Source: Paludibacteraceae bacterium (GTDB taxonomy: Bacteria; Bacteroidota; Bacteroidia; Bacteroidales; Paludibacteraceae). Taken from it: DNA of 36,577 bases. The notes under the pieces were generated by a model. That model was not told where the DNA came from. It made no database searches and saw only the letters and a list, made by a program, of their open reading frames with translations. Of this stretch, positions 32,818 to 36,577 are shown in pieces. The number at the start of each line of letters is the position of its first letter. The stretch's first letter is position 1. Where the stretch lies: the NCBI GenBank assembly GCA_017961765.1, contig JAGCWQ010000064.1, positions 1-36,577 of the forward strand, in the 5' to 3' direction. A program made the position numbers and the translations under genes.

Positions 32818-32864
32818 AGACGCACGGCCATGTAGAGACGCACGGCCGTGCGTCTCTACAATTG
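32809..32864. repeat. REP-like palindromic repeat A
   Basis: A perfect 28-bp palindrome (32832-32859, half-site GTAGAGACGCACGG) is preceded by a second half-unit (32814-32829). The outer CAATTG sequences pair as well, so 32809-32829 is complementary to 32844-32864. The TAG stop of the permease gene is part of the half-unit. Transcripts would carry a strong hairpin here. Confidence 0.85.
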
Positions 32865-32939
32865 GCGACATTTACCATTCTTACCTATGTTTTAGAAAGA
32901 AAATAGCCAAAAATTGCCTATGTTTTGGAAAGGATGTTA

Positions 32940-32947
32940 TACATTTG
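32940..32947 (+). promoter_or_regulatory. Candidate -7 element for the 46-codon mini-gene
   Basis: TACATTTG matches TAnnTTTG, 24 bp before the ATG at 32972. The nearest upstream ATTG (32913-32916) is 23 bp away, a little long. Confidence 0.45.
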
Positions 32948-32971
32948 TATCGGTATATCAATCAATTAGCC

Positions 32972-33112
32972 ATGTATAATAGAAAAATTGAAATAATGTC
33001 CTCCCTATTTTCAATCACCATGCTTGCCACCGCCTTTGGAGTATCTTATGGAATCAACATACATGTGCTGATGTTTTACCCAAATCAACGTCGCACTTTT
33101 TGCAACAAATAA
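32972..33112 (+). CDS. Candidate small membrane protein, 46 residues
   Basis: ATG at 32972 opens 46 codons ending in TAA. The middle is hydrophobic (SSLFSITMLATAFGVSYGIN and on through HVLMFY), flanked by a charged start (MYNRKIEIM) and a basic end (NQRRTFCNK). A -7-like element precedes it and a hairpin with T-run follows, so it has the outline of an independent gene. It belongs to no family I recognise. It could be a decayed remnant in the REP island. Confidence 0.45.
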   Translation: MYNRKIEIMSSLFSITMLATAFGVSYGINIHVLMFYPNQRRTFCNK

Positions 33113-33120
33113 GGACAGAA

Positions 33121-33150
33121 AAAACGACGCAAAATTCGCGTCGTTTTCTT
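33121..33150 (+). terminator. Terminator of the 46-codon mini-gene
   Basis: AAAACGACGC (33121-33130) pairs with GCGTCGTTTT (33138-33147) around AAAATTC, and CTTCT follows. It begins 8 nt after the TAA. Confidence 0.7.
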
Positions 33151-33294
33151 CTATGGGGGAACCCACAGGCTAAAACATCTTCCTTTTGTTCACCTTTCAG
33201 TCCTCCTGCCTCATTTATTTTCAAATTCACATTATTCCTTTGGAACGTAACACAAACACCACCGTGCGTTAACACAATGGTAGATTTGGGCCGT

Positions 33295-33322
33295 GTAGAG
33301 ACGCACGGCCGTGCGTCTCTAC
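33295..33322. repeat. REP-like palindromic repeat B
   Basis: A perfect copy of the 28-bp palindrome, on the C-terminal side of the frameshifted RAYT. The following 60 bp share words with the sequence after copy D (GATTGTGCGG, GGATCCATGTGATTGTGCAT), so the repeated unit is longer than the palindrome. The remaining stretch 33151-33294 holds nothing I recognise. Confidence 0.88.
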
Positions 33323-33387
33323 GATTGTGCGGTCCTTCATTGTTGTACGGATCCATGTGATTGTGCATTGCCACATGGTTGCGCGTT

Positions 33388-33974
33388 TCACCATGGTTGT
33401 TTTAACGCATCTTCTTCCCATTTAAGGGGATTCCTTATAATGTAATTGGTGATGTTTTTGTATTCCGTGGCTGTCCGAATGATGTGGTCGTAATAATTCG
33501 ATTGCCATAATGGATTGTTTTTGTTGAATTTTGCCATGTCCTATTGTTCGCATCAATCCAATCGTCAATTTGATTGATTGTTGACGATTTGAAACCGGCC
33601 ACAAATGATGATATCGATTTCGGTTTACGTTGAAACCGTGGGTGATCACCTTGCGTTAAAATACCACCATGTGTCGTACCTACATCATCCACGCATTTCG
33701 TTTTATCCAAGATTACAATGGCATGCAAATGATTAGGCATCAAAACGAATTCGCCCAAAAACAATTCTTTACGCAATTCAAATGATTTGAAAAATTCATC
33801 ATAAACGATCTGCCCCACACCATTTAATATCATTTCTCCATTCTCAATGTATCCAAAATGGTTTTTTCTTCCATATGTAACAATGGTTATAAAATAATGT
33901 CCATTGCCAGCATAATTCCACCCCCTCCGTCGGTTAGACGGTATCCGATATTTATTCCTGAATTTTTCGGTCAT
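33388..33974 (-). pseudogene. Frameshifted REP-associated tyrosine transposase (RAYT)
   Basis: The N-terminal part is intact from MTEKFRNKYRIPSNRRRGW, with FITIVTYGRK and the HUH motif MPNHLHAIVIL. At about 33540 the frame breaks: NRTW in frame gives way, one frame over, to MAKFNKNNPLWQSNYYDHII and then NPLKWEEDALKQPW, ending in TGA at 33388-33390. That is the normal RAYT C-terminus with the likely catalytic tyrosine. One missing base (for example ACAATG to ACATG) explains it. In the unshifted frame the protein would end with unrelated residues at 33435. REP copies lie on both sides. It could be recoded by frameshifting, but no slippery heptamer is evident. Confidence 0.8.
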
Positions 33975-34028
33975 TGTTTCATTGTTTGAATTTTTTCCAA
34001 TATTGATTAACATGCAAACGGTCACGAT

Positions 34029-34073
34029 GTAGAGACACACGGCCTGTAGAGACGCACGGACGTGCGTCTCTAC
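34029..34073. repeat. REP-like palindromic repeat C
   Basis: A half-unit (34029-34044, GTAGAGACACACGG) is followed by the 28-bp palindrome (34046-34073), which has one change in its centre (GGAC instead of GGCC). It lies 55 bp upstream of the RAYT start. Confidence 0.85.
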
Positions 34074-34251
34074 AACCAAACGATCGTGCATTTTTACAAT
34101 GATGTCGCAAAAAAAACGATAGACGTTTATTGAATGTAAAATTACAATAATATTTTAATTTCAGGAATATTAATTTCGGTTTGTGTTGAAATTGCGGATG
34201 ATGTAATGTGCGGTCATGTTGACGCACGGTCATGTGGAAACACACGACCAT

Positions 34252-34279
34252 GTAGAGACGCACGGCCGTGCGTCTCTAC
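34252..34279. repeat. REP-like palindromic repeat D
   Basis: A perfect copy of the 28-bp palindrome, preceded by degenerate half-units (GACGCACGGTCATGT, AACACACGACCATGT; about 34213-34250). It sits 58 bp after the stop codon of the nitrogenase-like operon and may act as its hairpin. The rest of the 362-bp gap 33975-34336 is AT-rich and holds only copies C and D. Confidence 0.88.
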
Positions 34280-34336
34280 GATTGTGCGGATCCATGTGAT
34301 TGTGCATTTTCACATGATTGTATATCCCAATGAATC

Positions 34337-35155
34337 CTAATTGAACCTCTGCACCGCCACCGTGTAGATGTCCTCGATTAGACGGATGCCTCCCGTGTAG
34401 CCTACGTAGAAGTCATCGAAGACCACCTTGTCCAAGACGGGCCATGAGATGTTCAAGAAGTTACCTTTGAGTTTCTCCGTCAACTCTTTTTCATAGTAAC
34501 CGCCTAAAACCAACGGATAGCCGTGGTAGTCATGACTTTTAATCTCCTCATGAATCTTGAATCCATCCGTCTCGAAGGCAACATCCGCCTTTATGCCGTA
34601 ATTGAGGTTTTGGAACTCTGCCGCGATCAACTCATGATGTTCTTTGGGCGTGTCATCCGTAATGAATTGCTTGGCCGGCACCAATCCCAAATCATTCACC
34701 AAGAACTTTGTGATGCCTAAGGAGTATTGAGCGTCTGCCACCACCGTAAACTGTTTGTTGATCACACGGTTCTCCAAGAAGAGATCGGCATAATGAGAGA
34801 TTAGATAGTAGAAATAATCCTCGTGTTTCTTGATAACCTCCTCCACCTTCGCCTCATCGACATGGGCAAATTTCCCCACCTCACGCAAGAACTTGCTTGT
34901 CTCAGTGGCACCAATCGGCAAGACTGGGTAGTGTAGGTATGGGATACCCAACCGTTTCTCCATGGTCTTCATATTCTTCAGTCCCACCCATGGAGAGACT
35001 AGCAGGTTGAACTCCGCTTCAGGTATCTTGTTGATGTTCTCAATGCCTCGCTGATAGCCGAAGATGGTATTGGGTGTCAAACCAATCTCCCTCAAAAGAT
35101 TCTCCAGTTCACGGATATTGCCGAGCCAGAAAAGATCCTGATAAGGCACGTCCGC
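34337..35155 (-). CDS. Nitrogenase component 1-like protein, beta-type, C-terminal part (after in-frame TGA)
   Basis: This is the downstream part of the beta-type gene. It starts in the same frame directly after the TGA at 35156-35158 (ADVPYQDLFWLGNIRELENLL) and ends at 34337 with EDIYTVAVQRFN. It covers the second and third Rossmann-like domains of a NifK/NifN-type fold; segments such as IGLTPNTIFGYQRGIENI, FNLLVSPWVGLKNM and YLHYPVLPIGATETSKFL are typical of nitrogenase-component-1 homologues. A GTG three codons after the stop (35149) could restart translation, but with no clear ribosome site. Together with the N-terminal part the protein would be about 432 residues, shorter than true NifK. 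The reaction catalysed is unknown. Confidence 0.8.
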   Translation of the reverse strand, partial: ADVPYQDLFWLGNIRELENLLREIGLTPNTIFGYQRGIENINKIPEAEFNLLVSPWVGLKNMKTMEKRLGIPYLHYPVLPIGATETSKFLREVGKFAHVDEAKVEEVIKKHEDYFYYLISHYADLFLENRVINKQFTVVADAQYSLGITKFLVNDLGLVPAKQFITDDTPKEHHELIAAEFQNLNYGIKADVAFETDGFKIHEEIKSHDYHGYPLVLGGYYEKELTEKLKGNFLNISWPVLDKVVFDDFYVGYTGGIRLIEDIYTVAVQRFN

Positions 35156-35635
35156 TCATAGGTTCACCAACCCTTTCTGCTTCTTGTCCGACTTCTTGAG
35201 GTACTGCGTAACGATCGCCTCCACCACTTGTTCATGGCCTTTGTAGTTGTTGCCTTTGAAACCAGCTGTAGGTGCGAAAACCACAGGTTTGTCAGCATCC
35301 GCAAATTTAGAAACGACCTCGGCCACATCGTCGCCCACAATCTCAGGAATACATCCGGTCAAGACGACATAGAGGTCGGCATCAATTACCTTCAATGCAT
35401 TGGCAATGGTCGTCTCCAGTTTCTTCACACCACCGAAAACCACGTCCTTCTCATTGATGGATGTACAAGGGAAGATCTGCGGGGAGAGATAACCCGAACT
35501 ACCCGTAGTGTCGGAAAGCTTCTGCGCACAGCCCGGACCCGAATGGAGCACGGGGCAAGCACGGTCTATCGCCTGAACGGTCTGCATTGCCGCCAAGGCA
35601 CACTTATATCGTTGTTTATCTAGTATCTTTGCCAT
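35156..35635 (-). CDS. Nitrogenase component 1-like protein, beta-type, N-terminal part
   Basis: This part has 159 residues up to an in-frame TGA. The N-terminal Rossmann-like domain is clear: RACPVLHSGPGCAQKLS (C27, C36), FPCTSINEKDVVFGG and VVLTGCIPEIVGDD (C95). C36 and C95 occupy positions of P-cluster ligands in NifK, so an iron-sulfur cluster at the alpha-beta interface is likely. The ATG overlaps the TAA of the alpha-type gene by one base (TAATG), so the two are translationally coupled. The frame ends KGLVNL-TGA, exactly where homologues continue; from memory the residue there is often Trp, which would be TGG. As it stands the gene is interrupted. Confidence 0.82.
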   Translation of the reverse strand: MAKILDKQRYKCALAAMQTVQAIDRACPVLHSGPGCAQKLSDTTGSSGYLSPQIFPCTSINEKDVVFGGVKKLETTIANALKVIDADLYVVLTGCIPEIVGDDVAEVVSKFADADKPVVFAPTAGFKGNNYKGHEQVVEAIVTQYLKKSDKKQKGLVNL

Positions 35636-36577
35636 TATTTTGCCTCCTCGAAAAATTTATCAACCTTTTGTTCATACCACCACTGCGTGTAAGGAAGTTT
35701 GGAACGCTTTGCCAAATTGGCCTCAAAACTGCGGTTCCGAATCGTATCGAGCACCGTGTTTGCAAACTCCAACGTGTGTTTATAACCGAAGATCATGTAT
35801 TCATCCGCCACGTAAATGGCTGGTGTCCCGTTCTTGATCGCCCAAACGGTGGAGCCTGGGTGACGAGAAAGATACATGTCTGGCTTATACTTGTTGAGGA
35901 TGTTCATCACCTCGTAGTTCTGCTGGTCGGCCACCGATGTCTCAAAGTCTATGTTGTTATCCAACAAATACTTCATAGATGGAGGAACGTCGCCATTCTC
36001 ATACTTCTTATCGTAGTGCCAAGCCAATGCCCAGACCACCTTGATACCCAATTCATTCAACACTCTGGATACTTCGAAGGTATAACCGGGGCCCATGCCC
36101 AAGACAGCCGTCAATCCGTTCAATTCCTTCTTTACCTCTTCAATCTTAGGAAGGTAGATGGCACGTTGCTCCTGGATATATTTCTCGATCTTATCCTCCC
36201 GGTGCGTAACCTTACCAATCTCACGCAACCACGTCTCAAAGCCTGTGATACCGCACTGGTTGATGCTACGCACATAAGGCACGCCGTACTTCTCCTCCAA
36301 GGCATTGCCTAAATAGTTACCCAACGTACCACAGATACAAGTAGTGGCCAGACTCTCCGACAGATGCGAAAGCTCCTCTACCGTTGAGTTGCAGTAAAGA
36401 AAGACCGGATCCAAATCGAATTGTTTAAACATCTCGATGATCTCGGGGCGAGCCGACTCAAAGAAGTTCTTGAAGTTGATCTTGTTGGTCTTAACACCCG
36501 GACGAGGCTTCTGTACGATAGACTGCATCACCGCATGATCGGATATATCAAAACCTGTCGCCCATATCTTCGATTTG
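35635..36577 (-). CDS. Nitrogenase component 1-like protein, alpha-type (5' end beyond window)
   Basis: The frame is open to the right edge (KSKIWATGFDISDHAV at the visible start), so the N-terminus, with its own P-cluster cysteines, is missing. At least 313 residues are visible. CICGTLGNYLGNALEEKYG aligns with the NifD segment that holds the cofactor-binding Cys275, and a cysteine is kept there. Near the C-terminus, where NifD has its cofactor histidine (His442), the aligned stretch (YVADEYMIFGYKH) has no clear equivalent. This suggests a nitrogenase-like reductase rather than a classical MoFe nitrogenase. It needs a NifH-like partner, which would lie outside the window. Confidence 0.85.
   Translation of the reverse strand, partial: KSKIWATGFDISDHAVMQSIVQKPRPGVKTNKINFKNFFESARPEIIEMFKQFDLDPVFLYCNSTVEELSHLSESLATTCICGTLGNYLGNALEEKYGVPYVRSINQCGITGFETWLREIGKVTHREDKIEKYIQEQRAIYLPKIEEVKKELNGLTAVLGMGPGYTFEVSRVLNELGIKVVWALAWHYDKKYENGDVPPSMKYLLDNNIDFETSVADQQNYEVMNILNKYKPDMYLSRHPGSTVWAIKNGTPAIYVADEYMIFGYKHTLEFANTVLDTIRNRSFEANLAKRSKLPYTQWWYEQKVDKFFEEAK

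Noticed and set aside
33975-34091. N-terminal extension of the second RAYT (MHDRLVVETHVRAS)
   Set aside because: These codons are translated REP repeat C; normal RAYT homology starts at MTEKFRNKYR.
35156-35158. TGA read as Trp or Gly by an altered genetic code, or as selenocysteine
   Set aside because: TGA serves as a normal stop in rbfA (ATGA overlap with the permease), and all other genes read well with the standard code. No selenocysteine family or insertion element is evident at this position.

Overview
The window looks like a chromosomal segment of a Bacteroidales bacterium (phylum Bacteroidota); I cannot name the genus. Four things point there. Promoter elements fit the Bacteroidota consensus, TTTG about 20 bp before TAnnTTTG. 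Several proteins are secreted and end in short type IX secretion (T9SS) style tails. BspA-type leucine-rich repeats and Fibrobacter-paralogue (FISUMP-like) domains are present. DUF3795, DUF1015 and CvfB-family genes also occur. No rRNA, tRNA, CRISPR array or complete insertion sequence was found.

Layout. Positions 70-2892 hold a P-loop kinase-like gene, a three-gene operon (DUF3795, GNAT acetyltransferase, VOC protein) and a MerR regulator with a MerR-style operator. Positions 3102-7232 hold a REP-associated tyrosine transposase (RAYT) whose reading frame contains a 309-bp repeat block, and a large secreted M60-like metallopeptidase with a duplicated LRR module. Positions 7605-10904 hold secreted or membrane proteins, probably surface cargo. 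Positions 11195-14657 hold carB with a leader that looks like a pyrBI-type attenuator: promoter, 28-codon leader peptide, pyrimidine-rich tract and intrinsic terminator. Positions 14868-17736 hold a two-gene operon for a small T9SS-type protein and a cysteine-rich protein of five repeats. Positions 17928-22817 hold a metallophosphoesterase, purB and an MsbA-like ABC exporter, followed by a candidate sigma-54-driven small RNA. Positions 23045-31002 hold an unknown protein, a two-domain secreted protein, cvfB, a NUDIX hydrolase, a DUF1015 protein, a TPR protein and dprA. Positions 31241-32817 hold rbfA overlapping a LolC/E-type permease gene.

Positions 32809-34279 are a REP/RAYT island. It has four loci of a 28-bp palindrome (GTAGAGACGCACGG and its complement), a frameshifted RAYT, and a 46-codon mini-gene with its own promoter-like element and terminator. 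Positions 34337-36577 hold a nitrogenase-component-1-like gene pair on the minus strand. The alpha-like gene runs off the right edge. The beta-like gene is split by one in-frame TGA, with clear homology continuing in the same frame on both sides.

The most interesting items are the split nitrogenase-like operon, the carB leader attenuator, the REP-derived block inside a REP transposase gene, and the candidate sigma-54 small RNA. All calls come from reading the sequence by eye; nothing was searched or folded computationally.
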